This document shows positions 38,232 through 46,815 of a stretch of DNA of 64,000 nucleotides, in pieces. Origin of the DNA: Methanobrevibacter woesei. GTDB taxonomy: Archaea > Methanobacteriota > Methanobacteria > Methanobacteriales > Methanobacteriaceae. Each line of letters opens with the position of its first letter. The stretch's first letter is position 1. Position numbers and translations under genes: made by a program. The stretch spans positions 1 to 64,000 of the forward strand of contig NZ_MZGU01000002.1 of the NCBI RefSeq assembly GCF_003111605.1, given 5' to 3'. The notes under the pieces were generated by a model, which did no database searches, was not told the origin of the DNA, and was given only the letters and a program-made list of their open reading frames with translations.

Positions 38232-39152
38232 TTAACCAAAAAAGTCACCAATATTGTTTGGTATGTCATACTCTCTTTCATCAATGATTTTATCATCTGA
38301 TTCATTATTAAGATTATTCAGCTCTTTTTTCAATTCCTCTTCTTTATCTTCAACAAAAATTAAAGCTGTTTTAACAACTTTTAACCAGTCAATAGCTGTT
38401 GGTTTGTCTACAGCTCCAATAAAACCTTGACCAACTATAATATTGTCAGGTCTGAATTTATTTGTAGCAATAATGATTTTTTCTTGATTTAAAAGAGATT
38501 CATCAAAAACTTCCTGCCATAAATCATTTAAATCATAGATTTCCAGGATATGTTTATTATGAATATCTTCAAACCTACCTTTAAAAGAAGAGAAGTCTGA
38601 TTTAATCTTGTCAATATTATGATTAAGGTTAGTGATTTCATCTTTTAGTTCAAGGTTAACTTTTTCAAGTTTTTCATTATCATCAATTAACCCATTATAA
38701 TCATCTAAAAGACTGTTATACTTTCTTGTAAGAGATGAGAGTTTATTTTCTAAAGAATGAATATTAATGATATTTAAAGAATAAGAAAGTCCTGCCTTTA
38801 TAATGGAATTGAAGATTTCCCTTTCAGCATGACTTATTTCAATAGTACCTTCATCTGAAATAACATTATCATAATTAAATAAACCTATATGATTAAAATC
38901 AGTTTTTAAATCATTATATAAAATATTATAATACTCATCATGTCCATAGCTGCCAATGAGAATTATATCTGCACCAGAAGCTACCTTCTTAGCAAGCTCC
39001 ATATCTTTGGTTGGTATGATGGAAGAAACAATGATATTATAATCTTTCTCAAGCTGCACATTATTTATTGCTTTAGAAACTATTTCTGCCATGTTATTTT
39101 CTGAAACAATAACTCTAACATCAACTTTTTCAATAGTTTGATTATCATCCAT
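38232..39152 (-). CDS. Hypothetical coiled-coil protein, 306 residues
   Basis: Not recognised. Residues 1-90 look like a Rossmann-type alpha/beta domain (VIVSENNMAEIVSKAI, ASGADIILIGSYGHDEYYN). Residues about 125-205 form a coiled coil (LTRKYNSLLDDYNGLIDDNE, KLEKVNLELKDEITNLNHNI). A second small domain follows (IIVGQGFIGAVDKPTAIDWL) and then an acidic tail. It lies between galE and purF, 9 bases after galE. A scaffold or signalling role is possible but unsupported. Confidence 0.7.
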   Translation of the reverse strand: MDDNQTIEKVDVRVIVSENNMAEIVSKAINNVQLEKDYNIIVSSIIPTKDMELAKKVASGADIILIGSYGHDEYYNILYNDLKTDFNHIGLFNYDNVISDEGTIEISHAEREIFNSIIKAGLSYSLNIINIHSLENKLSSLTRKYNSLLDDYNGLIDDNEKLEKVNLELKDEITNLNHNIDKIKSDFSSFKGRFEDIHNKHILEIYDLNDLWQEVFDESLLNQEKIIIATNKFRPDNIIVGQGFIGAVDKPTAIDWLKVVKTALIFVEDKEEELKKELNNLNNESDDKIIDEREYDIPNNIGDFFG

Positions 39153-39161
39153 TCTTTCAAC

Positions 39162-40130
39162 CTAAATCATTTTAACTTTTTTATGCCAATCCCATGCAGA
39201 AGAAACAATAGTTTCTAAGTCATATTGAGGAGTCCATCCTAAAACATCCCTGACCTTTGATGAATCAGCTATTAAAACATCAGGATCTCCTTCACGACGG
39301 TCTGCAGTTTCAACCTTAAAATCAACACCTGTAACTTTCTTACATGTATCAATAATTTCCTTAACAGAGTACCCTTTACCATTTCCTAAATTAAAGAAAT
39401 CAGATTTTCCCCCATTAGCTAAATATTCATAAGCAAGAATATGAGCCCTTGCAAGGTCATTAACATGAATATAATCACGTATACATGTACCATCAGGAGT
39501 ATTATAATCAGTACCAAAAATAGAAATAGAATCTCTAATACCTAATGCAGCATCTAAAACTAATGGAATTAAATGAGTTTCAGGATCATGATACTCACCA
39601 ACTTCACAGTCAAAATCACAGCCAGCTGCATTAAAGTATCTTAGAGAAACAAAATTAAAATCTCCTTTTTCAGCTTCCCTACTTAAAGATTTTTCAACAA
39701 TAAATTTTGAATGACCATAAGGATTAATCGGTTTTAACTTTTGGTCTTCAGTAATTGGAATTTTTTCAGGATTTCCATAAACAGCTGCAGTTGAAGAGAG
39801 AATAAACTTATCAACCCCAAATTCTCTCATAACCTGCAATAAATTTAAAGTGTTTTTATAATTATTTTTAAAATACATCTGAGGATGTTCAACTGATTCA
39901 GCTACTGATGAAAAAGCAGCAAAATGCATTACAGCATCAATATCATGAGTTTCAAAGATTTCTCTAATATCTTTACTGCCAGTATCACCATTTACAAATT
40001 CGCCCCATTTTACAAAATTTTCATAACCCTTGGAAAGATTATCTAACACAACAGTGTCATATCCTTCCTGATTTAGCATTTTGTTTGTATGGGAACCAAT
40101 ATAGCCTGCTCCACCAGTAACTAAAATCAA
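39162..40130 (-). CDS. galE: UDP-glucose 4-epimerase
   Basis: GalE interconverts UDP-glucose and UDP-galactose with bound NAD. The 322-residue protein has the NAD motif GGAGYIGSH at 6-14 and the SDR catalytic pair Tyr138 and Lys142 (NPYGHSK), with LSSTAAVYG supplying the Ser/Thr residue. ALGIRDSISIFGTDYNTPDG and CIRDYIHVNDLARAH are typical GalE. The start is a TTG a few bases after GGTGAT; no ATG fits. It follows the geranylgeranyl reductase by 9 bases. It may feed surface polysaccharide or pseudomurein synthesis. Confidence 0.92.
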   Translation of the reverse strand: MILVTGGAGYIGSHTNKMLNQEGYDTVVLDNLSKGYENFVKWGEFVNGDTGSKDIREIFETHDIDAVMHFAAFSSVAESVEHPQMYFKNNYKNTLNLLQVMREFGVDKFILSSTAAVYGNPEKIPITEDQKLKPINPYGHSKFIVEKSLSREAEKGDFNFVSLRYFNAAGCDFDCEVGEYHDPETHLIPLVLDAALGIRDSISIFGTDYNTPDGTCIRDYIHVNDLARAHILAYEYLANGGKSDFFNLGNGKGYSVKEIIDTCKKVTGVDFKVETADRREGDPDVLIADSSKVRDVLGWTPQYDLETIVSSAWDWHKKVKMI

Positions 40131-40139
40131 ATAATCACC

Positions 40140-41321
40140 TTAAATTAATTTACCTAATTTTAGTAAAGCTTTAGGAGATACTTTAACTAAGTTTTTAATA
40201 AGTTCTGTAGTGGAAATTTTTTCGAAGTTAACATCTTGGAAAGCTTTAGCGATATCATTAAGTTCTTCATCACTTAAGGATAATAGGAACTCATGAGGTT
40301 TTTTATACTTGTCAATTTCACTTTTAAGCTCTTTTCTAACTTCTTCATCATATTTCTTAAGGAATTTTTTAGAGCAGTCACCTGCAGCAATAGCTTCTGC
40401 AGCTACTTTACCAGCATACATACCTCCAGTCATACCACTGGAAATTCCTCCACCAGTTAATGGGTTTACCTGACCTGCTGCGTCTCCACAAATTAAAAGG
40501 TTGTCATCATACATTTTTTTAGGCATTCCACCAACAGGGTCTCCACCAACATTTAATTCAACAGGCTGAGCATTTTTGGTAGCTGGACATTTAGCAATGA
40601 ATTCATCTAAATATTCAATAGCTGGTTTTTCAGCTAAATGAGAAAGAACAGCTAATCCTACATTTGCAATGTCATCTCCTTTAGGGAAAATCCATACATA
40701 ACCACCAGGAGCACAGGATCCAAAGAAGAACTCTAAAACACCATCTCTTTCAAAGTCAAGACCTACCATTTCATATTGGACACCAGATTCCATTTCTTTA
40801 GCTTTTGTGGTAGGTTTTAATCCTGCCCATCTTGCAACATGACATTCAGGACCATCAGCACCAATTACGATTTTAGCTCTGATTTCTTCTTTCTTACCCA
40901 TAGATTCAACAGATACAATGAATGCATCTCCATCTCTTCTAAGGCCAGTAGCTAAAGTTTTAATTTTGATTTGAGCACCAGCTCTTGCTGCATCCATAGC
41001 CATATATTTATCAAATACTTTTCTCTCTAAGATGTAACCTGCTTCAGGCAATTCAATTTCTTCTTCAGTCATCCATACATCAGTACCATCAGGAGAAACA
41101 AGTCTTATACCATCGATTTCTTTAGTAATCCAACGAGGATTAGGTTCAATACCTAATTTTGCAAGACCTTTTTTAGATATTCCTTCAGCACATCTTTTTG
41201 GAGCACCGATTTCAGATTTTTTATCCATCAATATTACTTTTGCACCACCAAGAGCAGCATGCTTAGCTGCACTAGAACCTGCTGGTCCTGAACCAATTAC
41301 TAATACATCAGTTTCAATCAT
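40140..41321 (-). CDS. Digeranylgeranylglycerophospholipid reductase family protein
   Basis: This flavoprotein saturates the double bonds of archaeal membrane lipid chains. The 393 residues show the FAD motif GSGPAGSSAAKHAALGG near the N-terminus, KRCAEGISKKGL, GADGPECHVARWAG, PGGYVWIFPKGDDIANVG and CGDAAGQVNPLTGGGISSGM. It follows a 54-residue ferredoxin by 9 bases; such a ferredoxin is a plausible electron donor. GGGGAT lies before the ATG. Key motifs are complete. Confidence 0.93.
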   Translation of the reverse strand: MIETDVLVIGSGPAGSSAAKHAALGGAKVILMDKKSEIGAPKRCAEGISKKGLAKLGIEPNPRWITKEIDGIRLVSPDGTDVWMTEEEIELPEAGYILERKVFDKYMAMDAARAGAQIKIKTLATGLRRDGDAFIVSVESMGKKEEIRAKIVIGADGPECHVARWAGLKPTTKAKEMESGVQYEMVGLDFERDGVLEFFFGSCAPGGYVWIFPKGDDIANVGLAVLSHLAEKPAIEYLDEFIAKCPATKNAQPVELNVGGDPVGGMPKKMYDDNLLICGDAAGQVNPLTGGGISSGMTGGMYAGKVAAEAIAAGDCSKKFLKKYDEEVRKELKSEIDKYKKPHEFLLSLSDEELNDIAKAFQDVNFEKISTTELIKNLVKVSPKALLKLGKLI

Positions 41322-41330
41322 AAAAATCCC

Positions 41331-41495
41331 CTATTCTCTCTCTAATGCTGTGATAGGACAAGCATCCACACACAAATTACATTCTCTACACTCACTATCA
41401 TCAAAGATTAAAGCATATTCTTTGACGGTAATTAAATTCCTTGGACAAACACCTGCACATTCACCACAGAATGAGCACCAATCTTTAACAATCAT
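41331..41495 (-). CDS. Small 2[4Fe-4S] ferredoxin, 54 residues
   Basis: Read from the sequence: it starts MIVKDWCSFCGECAGVCP and continues with CRECNLCVDACPITALERE to a TAG. Two complete CxxCxxCxxxCP motifs hold two 4Fe-4S clusters. AGGAG lies before the ATG. It precedes the geranylgeranyl reductase by 9 bases and probably supplies its electrons. It is easily missed because of its size. Confidence 0.93.
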   Translation of the reverse strand: MIVKDWCSFCGECAGVCPRNLITVKEYALIFDDSECRECNLCVDACPITALERE

Positions 41496-41594
41496 AGAAA
41501 ATCTCCTATAAAAACCTAATAATATAGTTTATATTAATATAATAATAAGATTTTTATCTTATTTAAGTATATTACTATTTTTAATAAAAATCCT

Positions 41595-42002
41595 TTATCT
41601 AATCATTAAAATAGGAACAGTAGAAGTTTTTAAAACTCTATCTGTTACACTTCCAATTTGATTTTCATTTAGTTCTTCATCAAAAGTATTAGAACCATAA
41701 GCATGCATAACAACTAAATCAGCATTTGTTTTACGAATAATAGTTTTCATATCTCTTAAAGGATCACCAGTAATTAGATGCTCAATAACATCAACACCAA
41801 CTTTATTTGCTTTTTCAGTTATTTTACCTAATATAGCATCACCTTTATCTTCTTCACTGGCATAGCTATTAAATGAAAATTCTTCAAGAACATGAACTGC
41901 AGCTATTTTAGAGTTAAATTTCTCTGCAATTTCAATAGCATAATCAACAGCCTTATCACCATATTCAGAGCCATCTACTGGTACAGTAATAGTTTCAAAC
42001 AT
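41595..42002 (-). CDS. Universal stress protein (UspA family)
   Basis: The 135-residue single-domain Usp starts ITVPVDGSEYGDKAVDYAIE and ends STVPILMIR, as the family does. The nucleotide loop region reads VMHAYGSNTFDEELNENQIG, which lacks the clear GxxG spacing of ATP-binding members, so ATP binding is uncertain. GGAGGA lies before the ATG. It follows atwA by one base, so the two are co-transcribed and probably coupled. That link may connect it to conditions that activate methyl-CoM reductase. Confidence 0.9.
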   Translation of the reverse strand: MFETITVPVDGSEYGDKAVDYAIEIAEKFNSKIAAVHVLEEFSFNSYASEEDKGDAILGKITEKANKVGVDVIEHLITGDPLRDMKTIIRKTNADLVVMHAYGSNTFDEELNENQIGSVTDRVLKTSTVPILMIR

Positions 42003-42003
42003 T

Positions 42004-43707
42004 TTATTCCTCCATTAAGTAGTCTGCATGACAGAAACCAATGAAATCATCTACAATTTTATCAACATCAGTATCATCATCAATAACAAGTCCATTATCC
42101 ATGAAAATAGCTCTGTTACTTAATTCCTTAATGAAATCAGTATTATGTGAAACCATAACTATTGTAATTCCATATTTCTTGGAAATCTTTTTAAGAGAGT
42201 TGGTTACAGTTCTTAAGGTAATTGGGTCTAAATCACCAAATGGTTCATCAAGCAATAAGAATTTAGGTTTGGAAATTAAGATTAAAGCAAGCATTACCCT
42301 AACTTTTTGACCACCAGATAATTCATAGGATTTCCTATGTAAAATATCCAAAGATAAATCCAAACTATCAAAAATGTCCTTAACGGCTTCCTTAGTTGCA
42401 GTTTCTGGGAATTTAGGGAACAAATCATTTAAAATCTCAGGCATTAAACCAACTTGTTCCAAACGTGCTTTAGCTTCATGTTCAGGTAAATCAGTTAATA
42501 AGTAAAGTGAATCTAATAATTCATCACTTAAATCCAATTTTTTAGCTCTTTCTCTTGCTTCTTTTACAATATTATGATTTTTATAACCTAAACGAACAGC
42601 TAATTGATTAAGAACTGTTGCATAATGGCTTAAGGCAAATTCCTGATGCATAAATCCTAATTTACTTCTAATAGCCATTCTACCCATACCTGGAAGGGCA
42701 ATATCTTCCCAGTTTCCATCTACATTATAGAATACATCCCCTTTATCTGGGAAATCTAAACCACCAAGCATTCTTAAAAGAACAGTTTTTCCAGCCCCAC
42801 TAGGACCTACTAAACTAAGGATGTTTTCGCGGTTAACCTTAAAGTTAATATCCTTCATCTGTAGAACTTCACCACCAGTTACAAGATAGAAACGTTTATA
42901 GATATCTTTAGCTTCAATTACTTCTTCATCAGTAGCTACATTCTCAATATCTACAATAGGTTCCATATCACTCATGAATTTATCTGTGATTTCAACTGGA
43001 TCTCCTTCATCTTTAATCTCACCATCTTCAAGCAATATAACCCTATCTGCAAGATATTTTTGAACATCTGGAAGGTGGGATACAACAATAACAGTAATAT
43101 TTAATTTTTCATTAATCTTTTTAACAGCATCTAAAATTTCCTGTTTTGTTTTTGGACAAGCCATTGTAGCTGGTTCATCTAAAAGTAAAAGTTTTGGTCT
43201 TTTTGCTAATTGTCTAGCTATAATCAATCTTTGTTTTTCTCCACCACTTAAAACAGATGCATAATGACCAGATTTCTCTGTTAATGATACCAATTCAAGA
43301 ATTTCATCTGCTTCTTCACCAAACTCACTTTCAGCTACTTCAAAATCAGTACTTGCTTCATCAAAATATCTTCTTGAGTATAATTTTCTTAAAACATTTT
43401 CACGCACTGTTTCCGGCCATATACCGAAAGATCTTTGAAGGTGAATAGCTGTTTCTTTTTTAAGCATATTATAATAAAATTGAGAAGATTCAGAATTAAC
43501 AGTAACATCCCCAACAGTGATACTTCCTGAATCAATGTGTTCTACTCCCCTTAATGCTCTTAAAAGAGTAGTTTTACCAGAACCACTTTTTCCTATGATT
43601 CCTAATATTTCCCCTTCTTTTACTTCAAAGCTAATATTTTTAATTCCAGTGACAGTTTCACCATCATCTAATTTGTAACTTTTACTAACATTTTCAATTT
43701 TTATCAT
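42004..43707 (-). CDS. atwA: Methyl-coenzyme M reductase activation component A2 (AtwA), twin ABC ATPase
   Basis: AtwA is an ATP-binding protein needed for reductive activation of the nickel of methyl-CoM reductase. The 567 residues hold two ABC domains. The first has Walker A GKSGSGKTT at 39-47, signature SGGEKQR and LLLDEPATMACPKTKQEI, whose CPKTKQE stretch is typical of AtwA. The second has GPSGAGKTV, LSGGQKVRV and LLLDEPFGDLDP. No membrane segments exist, so it is not a transporter subunit. It heads the leftward run that includes the Usp gene. Confidence 0.93.
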   Translation of the reverse strand: MIKIENVSKSYKLDDGETVTGIKNISFEVKEGEILGIIGKSGSGKTTLLRALRGVEHIDSGSITVGDVTVNSESSQFYYNMLKKETAIHLQRSFGIWPETVRENVLRKLYSRRYFDEASTDFEVAESEFGEEADEILELVSLTEKSGHYASVLSGGEKQRLIIARQLAKRPKLLLLDEPATMACPKTKQEILDAVKKINEKLNITVIVVSHLPDVQKYLADRVILLEDGEIKDEGDPVEITDKFMSDMEPIVDIENVATDEEVIEAKDIYKRFYLVTGGEVLQMKDINFKVNRENILSLVGPSGAGKTVLLRMLGGLDFPDKGDVFYNVDGNWEDIALPGMGRMAIRSKLGFMHQEFALSHYATVLNQLAVRLGYKNHNIVKEARERAKKLDLSDELLDSLYLLTDLPEHEAKARLEQVGLMPEILNDLFPKFPETATKEAVKDIFDSLDLSLDILHRKSYELSGGQKVRVMLALILISKPKFLLLDEPFGDLDPITLRTVTNSLKKISKKYGITIVMVSHNTDFIKELSNRAIFMDNGLVIDDDTDVDKIVDDFIGFCHADYLMEE

Positions 43708-43868
43708 CTATTATGCTCCATTTATTCTATGAATTCTTTTTATAGGAAAAAAACATTGAATTAATTTAATAATATTTACTATTTGAAGATTAAAATATTT
43801 AAACTCCATCATTATTTTATATAGTGTAAAGTTTAATATAAAAATAATTAAAATAATTTGTGATAAAA

Positions 43869-44174
43869 ATGAGTTTTGATGATAAAGTTAATGAATTTTT
43901 AGAAAAAGTAGAACATGAAAAAATAATGATTGAAACACAATTTGCTGATATTGAAAGTTATATTAAAGACCATGATGATATTGATTACGATAAACTTGTT
44001 TCTATCTTATCCCATTTCAATACATTAAATATCCAATATGAACAGCTCTGTCATGATTTAACCATATTTATTTCAATATTCAAATCAAAAGAAGAACAGC
44101 AAATAAGAATTTATAAAACAGAAGAGTTAGTTGAATTATTAGAAGCTGAGGTAAATAAAATTAATAATCAATAG
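43869..44174 (+). CDS. Hypothetical helical protein, 101 residues
   Basis: Not recognised. The protein is helical and charged (FDDKVNEFLEKVEHEKIMIE, then KEEQQIRIYKTEELVELLEA), suited to a coiled-coil dimer. I start at the ATG 4 bases after GTGAT; an in-frame GTG lies 3 codons upstream inside that box. It is divergent from atwA across about 160 bases. A T-rich terminator stretch lies between it and the convergent gene at 44214. Confidence 0.65.
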   Translation: MSFDDKVNEFLEKVEHEKIMIETQFADIESYIKDHDDIDYDKLVSILSHFNTLNIQYEQLCHDLTIFISIFKSKEEQQIRIYKTEELVELLEAEVNKINNQ

Positions 44175-44213
44175 CTATCGCTAATTTAACTACTTTTTTT
44201 TACTATTTTTTAT

Positions 44214-44741
44214 TTACACATGAACAGATACGCCACCATTTTCAGCAGTGGTACTGTTTTCAGAAATAACTTTACCATTTTTAAGTAACTGTACTTTGAG
44301 TTCACCAGAGCCATAATCTGTTTTTTGAATATTTGCAAAGGCTTCATCCCATCCAGCGCAACTTAATCTGTATGTCTGATTGCCAGATCCAGACCTTTCA
44401 GATGGATGATCAACATCACCTAATCTACCATACCAGCTGCCATCATAGGAAATAACAACTTCAAAAGGAGTGCTTGATGGACTGTTAGCACTTTCATTAG
44501 CTGTGATAATATTTAATGAACTTTCAGGTGATGGTTTAGTAACTTCCTGAACAATGGAAAATAGTACTAATGCAATAGCAACAATTCCAATTACTAATAA
44601 AACTTTTTTAGCAGTGCTTATATTCCAACCATCATTTTTTCTTTTTTTAGTTAGAATTGCTTTATCAAGTGGATATGTACAGTTTAAACAATATGCATTT
44701 TCATCATCATTTTCATATCCACATCGCGGGCACTTAACCAT
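44214..44741 (-). CDS. Zinc-ribbon, single-membrane-helix surface protein
   Basis: Function unknown. The 175-residue protein opens with a zinc ribbon (VKCPRCGYENDDENAYCLNC), has one membrane helix (about 47-66), then a Ser/Asn-rich linker and a beta-rich outer domain (PFEVVISYDGSWYGRLGDVD, ending NGGVSVHV). The order cytosolic ribbon, helix, outside domain recurs in methanogen surface proteins. AGGT lies before the ATG. Confidence 0.75.
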   Translation of the reverse strand: MVKCPRCGYENDDENAYCLNCTYPLDKAILTKKRKNDGWNISTAKKVLLVIGIVAIALVLFSIVQEVTKPSPESSLNIITANESANSPSSTPFEVVISYDGSWYGRLGDVDHPSERSGSGNQTYRLSCAGWDEAFANIQKTDYGSGELKVQLLKNGKVISENSTTAENGGVSVHV

Positions 44742-44844
44742 AATCTATACCTCAAACTTCTTTTGTCTAACATCAATTTTATTACATTATCATATTTAAA
44801 GTTAATGAAAAAAATGGAAAAAAACCGAAAATTTTAGCTTTTTT

Positions 44845-44882
44845 TAAAAAATAGGGAAATAAAAATAATACTTATTTCCTAT
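44845..44882 (-). terminator. Terminator hairpin downstream of uvrC
   Basis: TAGGGAAATAA and TTATTTCCTA pair with one bulge around a short AT loop, followed on the minus strand by a T run. It lies in the 304-bp gap 44742-45045, which otherwise holds the 38-bp tandem repeat and the promoter of the zinc-ribbon gene. Confidence 0.5.
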
Positions 44883-44935
44883 AGCTAATATGTTACTCAT
44901 TAGAAATAATATTAAAGCCATAGATTAATTATTTT

Positions 44936-45011
44936 AAGTTATAAGTTAAAAAGTATACATGCATTTCAAGTGTAAGTTATAAGTTAAAAAGTATACCTCC
45001 ATTTCAAGTGT
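44936..45011. repeat. Two-copy 38-bp tandem repeat
   Basis: Copies at 44936-44973 and 44974-45011 differ at two bases. Each runs from AAGTTATAAGTT through AAAAAGTATAC to CATTTCAAGTGT. It lies just beyond the uvrC stop. There is no spacer, so it is not CRISPR. Confidence 0.9.
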
Positions 45012-45045
45012 AAAAATTAAATAAAAAAAATAGCTAAAAAAAGAG

Positions 45046-46797
45046 TTAATGGTAATAATCATAGACATTTTGAGCAACTTTTGAATTCATAGATTTTACC
45101 TTGGCCAATTCATCAACAGAAGCTTTTTTAATAGATTCAACATCCCCAAATTCTTTTAATAGATTTAATTTACGATTTCTACCAATGCCCTTAATATCAT
45201 CAAGAGAAGACTCGCTGATGTTTTTACTTCTTAACTTTCTATGATATGTAATGGCAAATCTGTGAGATTCATCCCTAACACGTTGAAGAAGGTGTAGTGC
45301 CTTATTATTTTTAGGAATTATAATAGGACGACTAGAGTTAGGAATAAATATTTCCTCAAATTCCTTAGCTAAACCAATAATAGGAATATGAGAAAGATTA
45401 AGGTCGTCTAAAACCTCACATGCAACATTTAACTGACCTTTACCACCATCAATAACAATCAAATCAGGTTCTTCATCCTGATCCAACATCTTAAGACGTC
45501 TGGTTAAAAGTTCCCTCATCATTTCAAAATCATTAGGACCTGGAGTGTTAATTTTAAAGTGTTTATACTTCTTTTTATTAGGTTTTGCATCAAGAAATGA
45601 AACTTTGGAACCTACAGCCATTTTACCTGAAATATTACTAATATCATAACCTTCAATAACTCTAGGTAGTTTATCGAGTTTTAAGTACTTTTTAAGTTCA
45701 ATTAAAGCGTTTTCAAGAGTTTTCTTTTGATGTTTAATAATTTCTGCATTCTTTTTAGCCATTTGAACTAATCTTAATTTAATTCCTTTTTCAGGGACTT
45801 TAATATAAACTCTATTTCCCCTTAAATCTGTAAGCCACTCTTCAAGAAGTTCATAACCTTCAATTTCATTATCAACAATAATCTGTTTTGGAATATGTCT
45901 ATTATACCCATAATACTGTTGAATGAAAGCATATAAAACATCTTCATTAGAATCATGCTCTGTTCCACTCATTAAAAAGTCATCTTTGCCAATAATCTTA
46001 CCATTACGTATAGCCATTACAACGATAATTACAGTGTCTTTATTTTCTGCAATAGCTATTACATCCTGATCTAAATCATCATCAGCCAGTTCAACAAATT
46101 GTTTATCCATAATTTCTTCAATAGATACAATTTGATCTCTTAAAACTGCTGCTTTTTCATATTCTTGATTTTCAGCAGCCTTCATCATCTCCTTTTTAAG
46201 ATTTCTAACAATAACAGAGTACTTTCCCTGGAAAAACAAATCTATTTTTTTAATAATCTCATTGTATTCCTCTTCAGAGATGTTTCCATCACAAGGAGCA
46301 TAACATAAATCTATCTGACTATTAAGACAAGGCCCATCCATATTTCTGCATGTTCTTATTTTAAATAAAGATTTTAAAAACTTTACAGTTTTTTTAACAG
46401 ACCCCACATCTGTAAATGGCCCATAATAGCTACCATTTTTTGTAATGTTTCTTGTAATAACTAACCTTGGAAACTTTTCACTAGTTATTTTAACATAAGG
46501 ATATCTTTTATCATCCTTTAGCTGAATATTATAACGAGGCTTGTGTTTTTTAATTAAATTAGCCTCTAAAATTAGAGCTTCTTTTTCAGAATTTGTTACA
46601 ATGTACTCTAAGCTATCAAAATGACTCATTAATATTTGAGTTTTAGGCCTGTCAAGAACTGGACGAAAATAAGATTTAACTCTTTTAATGAGGTTTTTTG
46701 CCTTACCAATGTAAATAATTTCATCCTGTTTATTCCTCATTATATAAACACCAGGTTTATTTGGAAGATTTTCAGGAGATTTAACTTTAGTTGACAT
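45046..46797 (-). CDS. uvrC: Excinuclease ABC subunit C
   Basis: UvrC makes both incisions in nucleotide excision repair. The 583 residues have the GIY-YIG nuclease (PGVYIMRNKQDEIIYIGKAK, residues 16-35), the Cys-rich FKIRTCRNMDGPCLNSQIDL, the UVR motif ENQEYEKAAVLRDQIVSIEE, the RNaseH-like half (YDISNISG, LIVIDGGKGQLN) and a C-terminal helix-hairpin-helix. I start at MSTKVK, not the GTG three codons before, which overlaps the ribosome-binding site. It follows the giant helicase by 18 bases, so the two are co-transcribed. Confidence 0.95.
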   Translation of the reverse strand: MSTKVKSPENLPNKPGVYIMRNKQDEIIYIGKAKNLIKRVKSYFRPVLDRPKTQILMSHFDSLEYIVTNSEKEALILEANLIKKHKPRYNIQLKDDKRYPYVKITSEKFPRLVITRNITKNGSYYGPFTDVGSVKKTVKFLKSLFKIRTCRNMDGPCLNSQIDLCYAPCDGNISEEEYNEIIKKIDLFFQGKYSVIVRNLKKEMMKAAENQEYEKAAVLRDQIVSIEEIMDKQFVELADDDLDQDVIAIAENKDTVIIVVMAIRNGKIIGKDDFLMSGTEHDSNEDVLYAFIQQYYGYNRHIPKQIIVDNEIEGYELLEEWLTDLRGNRVYIKVPEKGIKLRLVQMAKKNAEIIKHQKKTLENALIELKKYLKLDKLPRVIEGYDISNISGKMAVGSKVSFLDAKPNKKKYKHFKINTPGPNDFEMMRELLTRRLKMLDQDEEPDLIVIDGGKGQLNVACEVLDDLNLSHIPIIGLAKEFEEIFIPNSSRPIIIPKNNKALHLLQRVRDESHRFAITYHRKLRSKNISESSLDDIKGIGRNRKLNLLKEFGDVESIKKASVDELAKVKSMNSKVAQNVYDYYH

Positions 46798-46815
46798 AAC
46801 ACCCACTAAAAGAAA

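Noticed and set aside
42004-43707. ABC transporter ATPase pair
   Set aside because: There is no permease gene next to it, and the sequence after the first Walker B is typical of AtwA.
44936-45011. Short CRISPR array
   Set aside because: The two 38-bp copies abut with no spacer, and no cas genes occur in the window.
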